DNA from: Exophiala sp. HKRS030
Taxonomy: Eukaryota > Ascomycota > Eurotiomycetes > Chaetothyriales > Herpotrichiellaceae
Length of the DNA: 64,000 nt
Direction: 5' to 3'
Assembly (NCBI GenBank): GCA_023897205.1
Contig: JAHWDD010000004.1
Location: forward strand, 3,844,001-3,908,000
Numbering within the stretch: the first letter of the stretch is position 1; each line of letters starts with the position of its first letter. This document shows, piece after piece, positions 21,332 through 33,041 of this stretch. The position numbers and the translations under genes were made by a program. The notes beneath the pieces were generated by a model. It had not been told where the DNA came from. It did not search any database and saw only the letters and a program-made list of their open reading frames with translations.

Positions 21332-23641
21332 GCACCTTGTGGTCAGACGGGTCCATCATGACCAACAAGGGACTTTTAGCTTCTTTCCACGTTCATGAGC
21401 TCTTCACATAGACAATTTACACGAGGTTGGTAGCGGTCAAGGCACAGAATAGCATGAGCGGCGAGTCAAAACACCCCAAATTTGTCCCACTCACATTCTA
21501 TGTTTTGGACATGCCGGAAAAGGGACACAAAGAGCAGCACCCTTCTCAAGCCAAGACACACAGAGACAATGCGGCAAAAACCAGTTCCTTTTCAACTTAT
21601 GAGTTGTGTAGGTGGCATACGCTGTAGTCTGTTAACTATGGGACCCAAGTCGGGATCTGTGTACGAAATACGGAGTAGGTCCTCTGGTGGAGGCAGCCGG
21701 TGACCTGTTATTATAGCATTGTATCAAAGTGCCACTTCTCACCTTCCAAAGTTGTATGAAAAGCGAAGTGATACTCACAGTCAAGCAATTCCCAAAAGAG
21801 TTGTTAAACCCTGCAGAACCATGTGTTTCTTTTCGTGTGCATTAAGACGAGGCTGAACACCCCCATGCGACGGCAGTTCGGCGTATAGGCGTATAGTTTT
21901 TCCGAGCTATGTTCGCCTAACCTACCTACTTCAGGCTCACATGTTGTTGTCACCAGCCTCAAAAAAGCCCTTGTGTGTTGCGACGTGATGAGCGTGATCG
22001 CATCTTGTCATGCCGGGCAATGATATGGCAGTGGACCCTATGGCCCAGCACTCTTTTATGTTTGTTCTGCACTCATAAGCTCGCGAGAGATATTGAAATA
22101 TCCCTGGACGATAGATACGCTGAGCCGTTGAAGTGCTCGGGATAAGGATACGCTCCTCGAGAATTGAAGGATCTTGCTCATCGCGTGGGAGCTGGATGGT
22201 TTCTGGTAAGTCTGCTGAAAGGACTATCTGTCTGTTGAGAAAAGCTGACATCGCCTATGCCCTCTTGTAAAGAAGGAGCGTCGATGCCAATTAGCGTCGC
22301 AGAAAGGGACAAAATAGAGTAAACATGTCCAAGAATGACAGATTCAAATACCAACGTGCCGTCCTGCCGAATCCTGGCTCTTCCCTTCGAGATTCGGAAA
22401 GAGACATATCGATGCTTGTTTGACCCTGTCAGCCGTTCCATATCTTTCTTGTATTGCACATCTGTCGACGAATTCGATACGATGTCATGATTCAGTTCTT
22501 CCCTGCCAATATCGGCCACGACTCCCGGGCCACGCCGTCTAACCCAGCAGTATATGTCGAAAATTCCATGACTGATTGTACAAGACCCTGGATTGTGCCC
22601 AGAAGCGCTGATCGGTGTCGACCAGTTGTACAAATTGGAAAGGTCTGAACTCCGTAACATAATAAGCTGGTGTATATACCTTGATAAGATATTTCCGGAG
22701 AGTTCTGCTGCAGATGAGACCATGGTCGAGCTCGCATTAATGGCCCTCTCGTGAGATCATACTCTGATAAGGAAACCATTCCCATTGCTTCTGTGCTACC
22801 AGGATGAGTTCTCCTCATCAGCTGACAGAGCTGTTACTTACGAAAATATTACTCTTGTGGATGGGGTAGCTAACATTGTTCGCAGCATGCCATCATTGAT
22901 CTCAACAAGGGAACTTTGCTGCACAAGTCGAGAGGCCCTGCTATCCGCTATCAAGATCCGTGGACAGGTTTTTCTTGAATGCCTCTGCTGGCTGCAGGTG
23001 ATCACCCTTCAAATTCACATCAAGTTTTGATCCTTCTCTTCTGACTCTTGTCCCGCCTCCACATCGGTCGATCGTGGATTGAGATAAGGATAGATGGTCT
23101 CCCGGTCGACAAGGTCTTCCAAGGCTATGCAAGGTGAGCCTGGACAGGCAATATCAGCCGTTAGTATCATCCAAGACGAGTAGGTCACAAACCTAGTTTG
23201 GTCTGGCTCCTCTTCGTTGCAAGAACATGGTACTTGACAAGTACATGGTGCCCAGAGACAACAACAACACTATTCATCTCCTGCCAATGACAAAGGTACA
23301 ATGGTTCAAATCAGACAAGCACGCAAAATCATTCAAAAGCAGAGAGTAGCAAGTATTTTCGAGAAGTGAGTTGAGTTGTCGTATGTGTTGGTGCGGGCGA
23401 GCTTCCATTTTGTGGACTCACTTTACTGACCGGTATTTCTCACTGCTACTCCTCTTCTCTCACTCTGCATCCTTCATACCTGAACACACATTCTTATTTT
23501 TGCATTCCTGTTGCATCAGAACCTTGTTGAGTACGTTGCCTGGCGTGTGACACAGTTCTACATCCATCAAACGCTCTACTTCTCTCGTTATACCTTTCCG
23601 AGTCGAGCAAACTCACCTTCACAGTGAGGTCAAGCCCCAAA
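21332..23641. other. 2.3 kb gene-poor interval
   Basis: No gene I can support. The best candidate is a 181-codon ATG-initiated frame on the minus strand (22178-22723) with no known motif, reported in the findings. The last 250 bases are pyrimidine-rich and look like the promoter or 5' UTR of the F-box-like gene. Confidence 0.5.
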
Positions 23642-24895
23642 ATGTCAGAGAATATGAATCAACCCAGCCCTTTCAGGATCTATGCATTCTTTGCTCCTTC
23701 CAGATCTGATCACCGAGCTCTCCCTGCTACAGACGACCTCTACGACAACATCGATGACAGACCACAAACCATCAACCCTTATGAGATGCATCTAACGCCA
23801 CCAGCTGTGTCTAGCGATGACATACTTCACTCAGTCCCATCGATAGCTCAACGTCCGCCTGTGCAAGCAAATGGCATCAACACTCAGACTGTCTTTCTCC
23901 ATCATCCTCCTATCTATTACCAAAACATTATCGCCCCCCCATGGATGCCTGACGTGCAGTACTTTCCTCAGGGATTCATGCAACAACAAATTCTCAACGA
24001 GGCGCTTGTAGGCACCCACGCAGGCATTGTTCCTACATTGGGCCACCTGATGCCTCTTCAACCTCCTGCATTGCCTATGCATGCAACTCCAAACTACCTT
24101 CCTCCGAGAATGCTTCTTCCTAGGCCTCCTGCACAATTACTTCAGGGTCTAGGTCAGGGTCTAGGTCAATTCCAATACACTGGGATGGCTTGTCATCGTT
24201 TTGATACTCTGCCACCTGAGGTCAGATTGAAGATCTATGGCTATCTATTCGATGGAGCAATAATTGAAGTTATTCCAAGAAACATGATGAATGGGGGGTG
24301 TCAACCTGAAGCATGGTTCTCACCGTACAAGCTCATTGAAAACGCACACACAGACATCATTCGAACATCGAAATTTTTCCTTCGTGAAGCTGTTCCCTCG
24401 CTTGCAAGAGCAACGACTCTCAAGATCTGGCAAGCACATCACCCGCAGGAAGCCAATCAAGATCCTCTTCGCCATTTTCCCGAAAGTTTCCTAGACGAGG
24501 TTGAGACCATCACCGTCGAGTTCAATACATTCGTCCACATTGATCGCTCCTGGCTTCCAAAGCTGAAGCAAGTTAATCTCTTTCACGACGTCGATTCTCC
24601 TGGCGGTTTTGTCGACACTGTGCACGTCATCAATTGCCAGAACTGTGGAGGAGCCAATGCAGTCGTCGACGAGGCGTTCGACGGGGCTGTCCACAGCTGG
24701 CGTTGGTTTCAGAGGCAATTTGCCTACCTTGGCCGCCGTGAGGGCTTCACGGTCGACATGACCGTCACCTGGGAGGTGTACTGCGAGGCGCCAGGAATGG
24801 CCAAATTTGTACCCACACCCTCCCCGATTACATATCGATGTATACTAATGGAGCCTTCCAGGTTTTCAAGATGGACTGCGCCAGAAATGCGGTAG
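23642..24895 (+). CDS. F-box-like protein with proline-rich N-terminus
   Basis: Single exon, 417 residues. The frame opens upstream at a GTG (23624), but the first ATG is 23642. Residues 1-180 are rich in Pro, Gln and His, with a tandem LGQGLGQ caused by a short duplicated DNA segment near 24148-24169. A segment FDTLPPEVRLKIYGYLF (about 188-204) matches the LPPE.R..IY..L pattern that begins many small F-box-like proteins in Pezizomycotina. The following region, with IIRTSKFFLREAVPSL, fits the usual 'past helices' of that group. If it is a true F-box it would be a substrate adaptor for SCF ubiquitin ligases, but many members have no assigned function. Confidence 0.68.
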   Translation: MSENMNQPSPFRIYAFFAPSRSDHRALPATDDLYDNIDDRPQTINPYEMHLTPPAVSSDDILHSVPSIAQRPPVQANGINTQTVFLHHPPIYYQNIIAPPWMPDVQYFPQGFMQQQILNEALVGTHAGIVPTLGHLMPLQPPALPMHATPNYLPPRMLLPRPPAQLLQGLGQGLGQFQYTGMACHRFDTLPPEVRLKIYGYLFDGAIIEVIPRNMMNGGCQPEAWFSPYKLIENAHTDIIRTSKFFLREAVPSLARATTLKIWQAHHPQEANQDPLRHFPESFLDEVETITVEFNTFVHIDRSWLPKLKQVNLFHDVDSPGGFVDTVHVINCQNCGGANAVVDEAFDGAVHSWRWFQRQFAYLGRREGFTVDMTVTWEVYCEAPGMAKFVPTPSPITYRCILMEPSRFSRWTAPEMR

Positions 24896-25681
24896 TCAGG
24901 ACCCAGGCTTTCATCGGAAGCCAAGAGGTCGGTACCAACAGCGAGGCCCAGGCGGCCCAAGACTGGATTGCCTACAGTGGCATCTGAGAGCCTGGGCTCG
25001 TTGGAGGTGCCGGTCTCCCGGTGGAAGATGTGTGAGTATACATGTTGCTTTTCAGTCGGTGGCCATAATCAATGAGAATGTTAGAACATGGAGCCTTTTC
25101 GGACTTTAAAGCGCTGTCCATGATGTTTGTACTGATGTTCTCGCTCCGCTCACGACGACCCCTGCCCTGATGCCCTGACTCTTTAGTCTTCCTAACGTGA
25201 TGACCACAGCGGTATATCCTTTTGGTAACATCTTCTCTACACTGTGATAGCTGGGACAGCGCACCTCTGATCTCAATGCCCTTGTGCATCGCATACCATA
25301 GCAACCAATCTCCATGATGTCACCCCTGCTGCTATCAAACCCCTTTTTGAACAGCATAGTATCAGCTTGATGAGTAACCAATCATATCCAAGCTTGGCAG
25401 TTTCAACGCGCCGCGAATCACGTGAGCGCATTGAGCGCGACTTCGAACATCCGCCTTCAAACCACCTACATCCATCTCTAGCGAAAAGTAAACAGTTTCA
25501 TCTTCATGATTTCGTGCCTTGTGAGCGTTTATCGTTGCCTGTCCACCAAATGATGCTACTCTGCACCCTGTGATGGTGTAGCCGATATTTGCGAGAACTC
25601 ATTGTCCACTCGAAAATTGACCTGTGCTCATCAGGTCTAGTCTCACGCTTGGATCCCAGTCGAGCCAGCCTTGCGAACCGC
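24896..25681. other. Intergenic
   Basis: 3' flank of the F-box-like gene and promoter of KAP114. No gene seen. Confidence 0.5.
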
Positions 25682-28600
25682 ATGCCTTTCAAGATGGAGC
25701 AGCAAGTTCTTGAATTACTCCAAGCGACAACGCGGCCAGACACTGCCGTCATTAGGGATGCTGAGCAAGGTCTGTTGCGTCTCCATGGCCAGCCAGAGTT
25801 TCCCTTTGCGCTTCTCACGATAGCGTCACACAATGACATCGATACGGGGTCACGAAAGTCCGCACTCACGGCGCTGAAGGGTTACGTCCAAGCCACTTGG
25901 TCTCCACAGTTCGACGAAACGTTCAAAGGAACTACGTACCTCGACGACGCGGCCAAAGGCCGTGTGCGCGATCAAATCTTTGCCCTCTGTACTGTTGAAG
26001 GCGACCAGGTTCCCAAGGACTCTGCAATCCAAGCGCTAGCCGCTGGAGTCGTGAGCAGAATCGCCAGTGTTGACTTTCCAGACGCCTGGCCGACGTTGTT
26101 CCCTTCACTTCTGACGATATTGAGCACATCCACTAATGATGCCCCCGTCCATGGTGCTTTGCGCGTTCTCGCAGAGTTGATTGACTCAGGCTTGACGGAA
26201 GAACAATTCTTCATGGTCGCTCGTGACTTGGTCAACGGCCTACAACATGTGGCCACCGATAACAACCGCGGACTTATTGTTCGAGCGATGACGCTCAATG
26301 TATTCCGCTCGTGTTTTGAAATGCTGGAGATGGTCATGGGAGACCACGGAGCCGCGGTCAAGGCCTTTTTGGACGAATCAATGAGATCATGGATGCCCTT
26401 CTTCATGGAAATCCTGAAAGCGCCTCTCCCGATCTCCGACTCATCGGCTGTTGCCATCGACCAGACCGAGACTAATCTCCGTGGACTTGTGGCCTTGAAG
26501 GTGCAAGTTGTAAAGGTATGTTGGATCATCAACTGTGAAGGTGGCATGAATTGACATATCGTTAGACTCTTGACAAATTAAGATCAGTCTATGTCCACGC
26601 CATTTCACCTCACGCCGTTAGTCTGTTCCAAATTGTCTGGGAAGAGTTGTCAAGGGTGGCGTCTCCATATGCGGAACTTTTCATCGAAGGCACGGCTGAA
26701 GGTAAACTGGTTGATAGCGACAACCTACCGTGCAGCTTAGATGCTTTGATACTTGAAGAGATTGATTTCTTGCAAGTCACAATGAAAGCACCACCTGTTC
26801 GAGCAGAGCTATCTTCACAGATGAAACAACTAGGCGACGCTCAACACACAGTTCAGTGGCTCCAAGAGCTCATTCGAGTCTTGGTCCTCTACGCGAGAAT
26901 CCCCGCAGAAGAAGAGGGATTGTGGGAGTACGATGCAAACCTGTACCTCTCTGAAGCGACTTCCCTCACGGCAAACTACACTCCTCGAGCGGCTTGTGGT
27001 GAACTAGTTGTCCGCAGCCTCGGTGAATGGCTGAAACAAATGCCAATTGTCGCCATGCTTCATTTCAACCAGCATGCCTTCTCCAGCCCTTCAACAAGCT
27101 GGAAAGAACGGGAAGCCTTACTCTACCTCCTCAATCAATGCATAATAGACGTTAGTGAGGTCTCTGGGAACCTTGACTCTACCATTGCATCAGCACTTCT
27201 GGAGCAGGTCTCCGCGTTTCTACAGGATTCTCACGCCTTCATGCGTGCGGCAGCGCAGCTTCTGCTAGGCGCGTTATTCAAAGTCGCCGGAAATGATTAT
27301 GCTCCTGCAGGTGCCGCTTCATTCACCAATGCTGTTAATGCGGCCGTGAGCGATCCTTCCGAAGTCGTCAAAGTCGCTTGCTTGAATGTCATACCGACCT
27401 ACCTGGAAGCACTGCCATCGAACGTCACGCTGCCAATGCAGGGTGCAATCGTAAACGCAGTAGCCGAGTACGTCTCTTCGCACGATTTGAAGGATGAGCT
27501 CGAAGATGCAGACGACGTCAAGGCTACCTTGATTCAAGCACTTCGTGACGCCATTATGCTTGATACCACGAACATCACCGAGACGAGTGCGATTGACCTC
27601 TTCTTCACGCTCGCATCCGACAGCGCAGGAAATTTCCAATTATTCCTCCTCCTCACGGAAGCCTTTGAGGGCATCGTATCATCGGTATCCTCTCATGGTC
27701 AGGAGAACTACGTCCGCCTCTGCTCCAAGACCATTCCTTCCCTTACTGGCGCGTTCGAAGTAGCCAGCATGACCCAGATGTCGGAGTTGACCAATCTCGC
27801 CGCCGAACTCGTCTCTGCTCTGGCCGAGTTCGGCTCCGAACCGCTTCCAGCAGGCTTTGTATCTGCCGTGATGCCAAAACTCCAGCGTGTTCTCATGGAA
27901 GCGACCGATGCCGAGCTCGTGCGCCCCGCGACTCTCGCCGTCGAACACATGCTTGAGAAAGGTTCGGCGCAATTCCTCACCTGGACCGATTCACAAGGCA
28001 AATCTGCCATTGAAGTTCTCTTGGCCATTGTCAACCGTCTGCTCAACTCACCTGATGTCGACGAGAACGCGGGCCAAGAAGTCGGCGGGCTCGCCAGCAC
28101 GCTCGTGAACAAATTTGGCGCCGACAAGTTGGGCCCCTACCTGATGGAGTTGCTGCGAGCCGTGGCCATCCGTCTCGCCACGGCAGACAGGATTCAATTC
28201 ATTCAGAACCTGTGCATGGTCTTTGTGGGTCTCAGTCTGGCTGCGCCCAAGGAGGTTGTCGATTTTCTGTCGGAGGTGAACATCAACGGCGTCAACGGTC
28301 TGTCAGTCGTCCTGACCAAGTGGTTGGAAAACTCGGTCCATTTTGCCGGGTTCGACGAGGTCCGTCAGAACGTCGTGGCACTGTCGAAGATTTTCAGTCT
28401 GCAGGACGAACGCGTCAAGAGTGTCCGCGTCAAGGGAGACTTGATCATCGAGGCGAACCCCAGCGGACGGATCAAGACTCGGTCCCAGGCCAGACTCAAC
28501 CCGGATCAGTGGACCAGCGTGTCTGCGGACGTGAAGATTCTCAAGATCATGGTCGACGAGCTCGCGAGTGCCGCCACGAGCCAGTTCCCCAACCTCGCGG

Positions 28601-28911
28601 CGGCGCAGGCGGCGGCTGAGGCTGCGCTCGACGAGGAGGACGCAGAGGGTGGTGACGACGATGGCGAGTGGGAGGACGTCGGGTCCGGCGGGGCCATCGA
28701 CCTGGCCAGCGCGAGCGTGAGGAACGACTTGATGGCCATGGTCGGCGAGGACGGTGCCGCCAGTCCCACGGGCAGCAGGGCTCGGGACGAAGAGACGGCC
28801 GAGTACCTGATGAGCTGGTTCAAGGCCGAGGCCGGCAAACCTGGCTTCGAGCCCCTCTTCGAACAGTTGACCGAGGAGGAGAAGGGCAAGTTGAGACAAC
28901 TGGCAGCTTAG
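25682..28911 (+). CDS. KAP114: Importin-9 / Kap114 karyopherin
   Basis: Two exons (25682-26515, 26566-28911), 1059 residues. The intron (GTATGT...TTAG, 50 nt) joins LKVQVVK to TLDKLRSVYVHAISP. The start may be this ATG or the one at 25694 (MEQQVLELLQATT); the upstream open frame to 25589 begins at TTG. HEAT repeats fill the protein, with an importin-beta N-terminal region around QATWSPQF and a late acidic loop DEEDAEGGDDDGEWEDV (about residues 967-983) typical of importin-9 and Kap114. These receptors carry histones H2A-H2B, TBP and ribosomal proteins into the nucleus and are released by Ran-GTP. Length matches the family. Confidence 0.93.
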
Positions 28912-29121
28912 CTAGTAGGTCAAGATAGAAACTTCCGTCACACAATTATGAGTACTCCAAGAGACCAGAAAGGATACGGTAGAATGCACAAAGAGCAACA
29001 CACAATCATTGAGTGATATTAGGAAAAGCTGTGTTACATTGCAAGTCCACGCTGGGTCATAACCACATGAGTACCTTACATGAACACTCTAGTTCTATCA
29101 CAAGATTTCCGTTTGTCTTCT

Positions 29122-30568
29122 TTATTTCTTCATGGCAGGATTTCTCTGCGCGCCAAATTTCTCATGCCACTTTCTCTTCTTCTGTGCTTTGGCATCGTTT
29201 ACAGCGGCGGTGGCGGTAGTGCCAGCGGCGCCAGCAATACCTGCACTTTTGTTGACCGCCGTCACGCGGCCAAGGTCACCATGTGCTGTGATTGTCGGGA
29301 ACTTCAACACCTCCGTTCCCTGGCCGTCTGTTACGACCTCCACCTCGACACTACTGGACTTGATCAGAGAGACCACGTCACAATCTTTGGCCCAAGAGTC
29401 GGGCAAAATCTGCTCCCATTGTTGCTTGAATTCTTCCACCGACAACGCTGCTGCCGCCGCCGCCGTGTTTGATTTGTTATTGTTGTAAAGACTCTCGAGA
29501 AGCCACTTTCCCACGACCGCGCAACCCCCACTGCCGTCCCAGCCTACAGTTTCCGGGGGCATCGTGGTAAACGTATCGTGGGGGGACTGACGGCAATTCA
29601 GATCCCTTTCTTGAAAGATAGCAAATCGTCTTAAACTCGCCATGGCAACCGAAGTGAGGAGAGCGCTTTCGGTTTCGTCATCAATGTTGCGCTTCATGTC
29701 AGCCAGAACCGGGCCGAGCCAGCCTTTCACATCGTTCCAGTCCTCCGACTTGAATGATGAAAGGGTGTAAGTCTGCATGAGCGATTTCCACGCCCGAAGC
29801 AGTAATGATGAAGTGGGCATACAGAGTGCGACTCGTTCATGGTCGTCGCCCTTTATCGACAGACCAAACACGAACAACTTGCGCGCGGCATCGAGAATGA
29901 CCTTGTCCGGCGCGGGGATGTCATGGAGCATGTCTTCAATCCTGATGTATCTGTCACCTTTCGAGTACCTTTCCACGTCGGCGTCATCGTCGTCATCGTC
30001 ATTGTGATATAGAGGTAGCATATCCCTGACCATGGCCTCGAGCTGGATGGCGTCCGTGTCGACATGGATCAATTCGAGTATGTTCTTGACTTGAGAGATT
30101 GCCGTCACCTCTCCATTGTCGTCTTGTTTTTGGTCTTGTTGTTGGTCCACATCCATCTCCTCCTCGTCCTTTTCATGTTCGATTTTCCTCCTCTTACTAC
30201 TACGTGGTTCACCACCAGCTCCAGTGCTCTCCGTGACGTAAACGCTGTTACTGGTACTGACTTGCTTGACAGCCCACATTTTGTCATTGGTGCAGAGGTG
30301 TAGATAACCTTGGCTCGTCGAAGATGACTTGAGTTGCATCCTAGCATCGGAGATTCCCAAGTTAGTGCATATGATCTGATTTTTTCCTTCTTTCAGATCG
30401 ATTGCTGACAACCATATCCGGCCAGACGCACCTCGTAGCAGAACCGATTTTCCTCCCTTCTTCTATCGTAGCCACCAACTCATGTGGCAATTCTAGTAAC
30501 CGAAGACTCTTCTGGGGGTATCTTGCAGAGAAGGAGACTGGTGGAAAGTCGGTACGTTGAGAAGACAT
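29122..30568 (-). CDS. DCC1: Dcc1, subunit of the Ctf18-RFC cohesion clamp loader
   Basis: Two exons (30432-30568, 29122-30340), 451 residues. Exon 1 starts MSSQRTDFPPVSF and contains LRLLELPHELVATIEEG, the conserved Dcc1 opening. At first sight the frame seems shifted, but an intron of 90 nt with a GTGCGT donor, a CACTAAC branch point and a CTAG acceptor restores ...SAT-R-MQLKSSS, followed by HLCTNDKMWAVKQVSTSNS, a Dcc1 hallmark. An acidic run of Asp near residue 155 and a basic C-terminal tail (KKRKWHEKF) frame the winged-helix region. Dcc1 joins Ctf8 in Ctf18-RFC, which loads PCNA and supports sister chromatid cohesion. Convergent with KAP114, 210 bases apart. Confidence 0.9.
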
Positions 30569-32040
30569 TTTTTTTGGACGTGGCGTTCTTTTGAGGATGT
30601 GATTCTGATGTAGATGAAAATGATACAGGGACGTAATCGCTCGATCCTCCAAAGGTATAAAAAGCCCCTCCTTATATCATGGTGCTTTAATCCGATCAAG
30701 GATTTCAATGCAGACTTTTGACAGCCTCGTCGAACACAAATCAATGCGATAATAGCGGGGGACGCGTCTCGGTCACATTTCCCGCAGTTTAAACGCGTCG
30801 AGGCTCTCTATCTACTTTACGTCATGGAGGAATAATTTTGTGAGTGCAGATAACTCGGTTGCGAAGGGTACAACTGCCATGTTCGCAGCAAGCAACGTAC
30901 TCATGTTGAAATACAGTACGTGTGATATCAGCTTTGAATGTCTAGGTAGATAATAGCGGAACAAAGTGTCATGTCTCTGGTATAATAGACCCGTACCAAA
31001 AGTAAATCTACAAGTATTAAAACTCTCGCTTTTTATCAGATTCCGCAAGAGTCGCCCTAATGAACAACTTTGAGAAAATTCCTCCATCTTCATTCTGTAC
31101 AGTTGTGCAGTCGCTAAGAAGCCCAAATCTTTCGCTCATCGCTTCACCATTTCCGGGAAAAATAAAACCAGGACAGAATTAGTCTTGGTGCATCAAAAAT
31201 ATTGTCGAGATCGTGTCCGATGTGAGAGGTATTTGGTGCTCCGAAAAAGTATTGCATTTAGCAACCTGGGAACAGGAAGTAATTAGGCAGCCTAATAAAA
31301 ACTGAAAAACCCCCTTTATGGTGGTTCATGTATTGCAAGTCTAGACTTCCTTTCGCAATCGACCACAGGTTGTGGAAAACAGGGCTTCCCGTTCGCTCAG
31401 CCGTACTTAAGCCACAAGCCGATTAGTTAGTAGTTGCGTCGGTGACGAGCAGCGAATCCTAATTGTTGATTGTTTTTGCCATTTAATTTTTTTTTCTTGC
31501 TAATATCTGTTGAGGTTGATATCTTGAGTGGAAGGGAGAAGATACGGAGTACAGAAGGGGTTATATAGAATTATCCGGACAGACAACCGTGAAGTGTGAC
31601 TGCGATGGAACTAGTAATATGCGGCCAGGTGGTCGCCTCAATCCCACAAACGTTTCAAGACCCCTGTAGCATTCCACCCACCACTCTCAGGCGGGATTTT
31701 GTTTCTTATCGTCAAGAGGATGCGCAGTTTCCGTACACCACAATCTAGTACTGCCGAGCAAAAGCAATATAATATTGATAATACAAACGATTACATTCAA
31801 AGTTCTGATCAATATTTGAAGAGCAGAAGTTTCAGACTTTTTTTCCCCAGCCAGGACACGCCATCAACATTCCCTAGTATCGTCCGTGGACTTATGATCC
31901 TCAAACTCATCATGCAAACGAAATTCTCCATACTCATGTGCACCACGTAAAGCTCCGATCGTATTCACTTGTCGATGCCGACACCGAAACGAAAACTCCT
32001 CTCCATCCATCCGAACCCCACCCAAAAGTCCTTTCCAGTG
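30569..32040. other. 1.5 kb gene-free AT-rich interval
   Basis: No gene supported. Noticeably AT-rich in its second half. Frames at 30812-31126 (-) and 31699-31950 (+) lack motifs. Includes the DCC1 promoter. Confidence 0.5.
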
Positions 32041-32663
32041 TCAACCTTTGCAGTCATATGAATCCGTTCCACAAGATTGCGCCAGGCCCATTATAAGGAA
32101 ACCAGCCGCGTACGTGTTGATCAGGCTAACTAGAGCGACCACATGTTGGCGGATTTCGGGGTCTCTGCTCATGTCCTCATGATCAAAAATCCTCACCAGA
32201 CCAGCGTTTCCATTCCAGAGCATAAAGCATCCAATTATGACGGCTCCCGTGGCCTTTTCTCTGGGGTATTGACATATACTGCCGCTATAGAAGAGTGCCC
32301 GGACTCCCATGCCGAAAAATGGCATGACGTTCATTGCGGCGAGAATATATTCGAGGACCAGGATTGTAGTGCGGTTGGTCGGTGACGGGCTCGCATCGTT
32401 CTGCTGGTCCTTGATAAATAATATCAGAATGTGGACGTTTGACCCATGAGGATAGAAGAGAGAGAGAGAGAGATACTCACCTGCCCAGGAAGAGCATCGT
32501 TTGTGTTGCTTTCGTCCGCAGAAGACGAAGCTGCAGACTTGGAGACATCTCCCGTAGTCGAGGCCGAGCCCGTATCAGTCTCTGATAGGAGAAATCCCTT
32601 TTCGATATCAATTGAACAATCGACGTGTGCGTCTGGATTGATGAATTTGGGGTTGTTATTCAT
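32041..32663 (-). CDS. Small predicted membrane protein, two exons
   Basis: Exons 32481-32663 and 32041-32409 give 183 residues. ATG at 32663; the intron (GTGAGT donor, ATCAAG acceptor, 71 nt) joins NDALPGQ to DQQNDASPSPT in phase. The first 75 residues are hydrophilic and Ser/Asp-rich. The rest has three hydrophobic segments: ILVLEYILAAMNVMPFFG, GAVIIGCFMLW and VVALVSLINTYAAGFLIMG, so an integral membrane protein with a cytosolic or lumenal N-terminal tail is likely. I do not recognise the family and propose no function. The intron carries an (AG)8 tract next to the donor. Confidence 0.72.
32457..32473. repeat. (AG)8 microsatellite in an intron
   Basis: A 17-base AG run lies inside the intron of the small membrane protein. 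On the coding strand it reads as a pyrimidine tract a few bases after the GTGAGT donor, an unusual place for one. Confidence 0.9.
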
Positions 32664-33041
32664 TGTAGCGATTTTGAAGGAATTCGGTTGAATAATAGGA
32701 TATATGAGGTCGAATGCCACCAAGGAAGGGAGGAAACAATGAAATAGAAGTGAGAGAAAGAGAAAGAATTAGGCTGCAGGCCCTCGAAAAGTTTCTTTTC
32801 AAAGAGTTTGTTGATTTATTGGTAGTACCGATCCTGAGTTGAAGTGTATTCGTCAAAAGCTTCGATCGTCAGGAATCCAGGCAGTAAATATTTCGACTTG
32901 AGCATCGGAGCAGGTCGAGAGTAATTGCTCCCAAACGACAGCTGATTGTTGGTGGTCCGGTCTAATCGAGCGTGTGAAGACGGTGGAGGTCTGCTGTAGC
33001 AAGCAGTACACACAGCCCTCAACAGTCGTCAGTGATTTGTT
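32664..33041. other. Intergenic
   Basis: Promoter of the small membrane protein and 3' flank of the Zn2Cys6 regulator. No gene seen. Confidence 0.5.

Noticed and set aside
28303..28899. 198-codon minus-strand frame
   Set aside because: Antisense to the end of KAP114; composition mirrors the sense gene.
30430..30500. Apparent frameshift near the start of DCC1
   Set aside because: A 90-nt intron (30341-30430) with GTGCGT donor, CACTAAC branch point and CTAG acceptor restores the frame and the conserved sequence.
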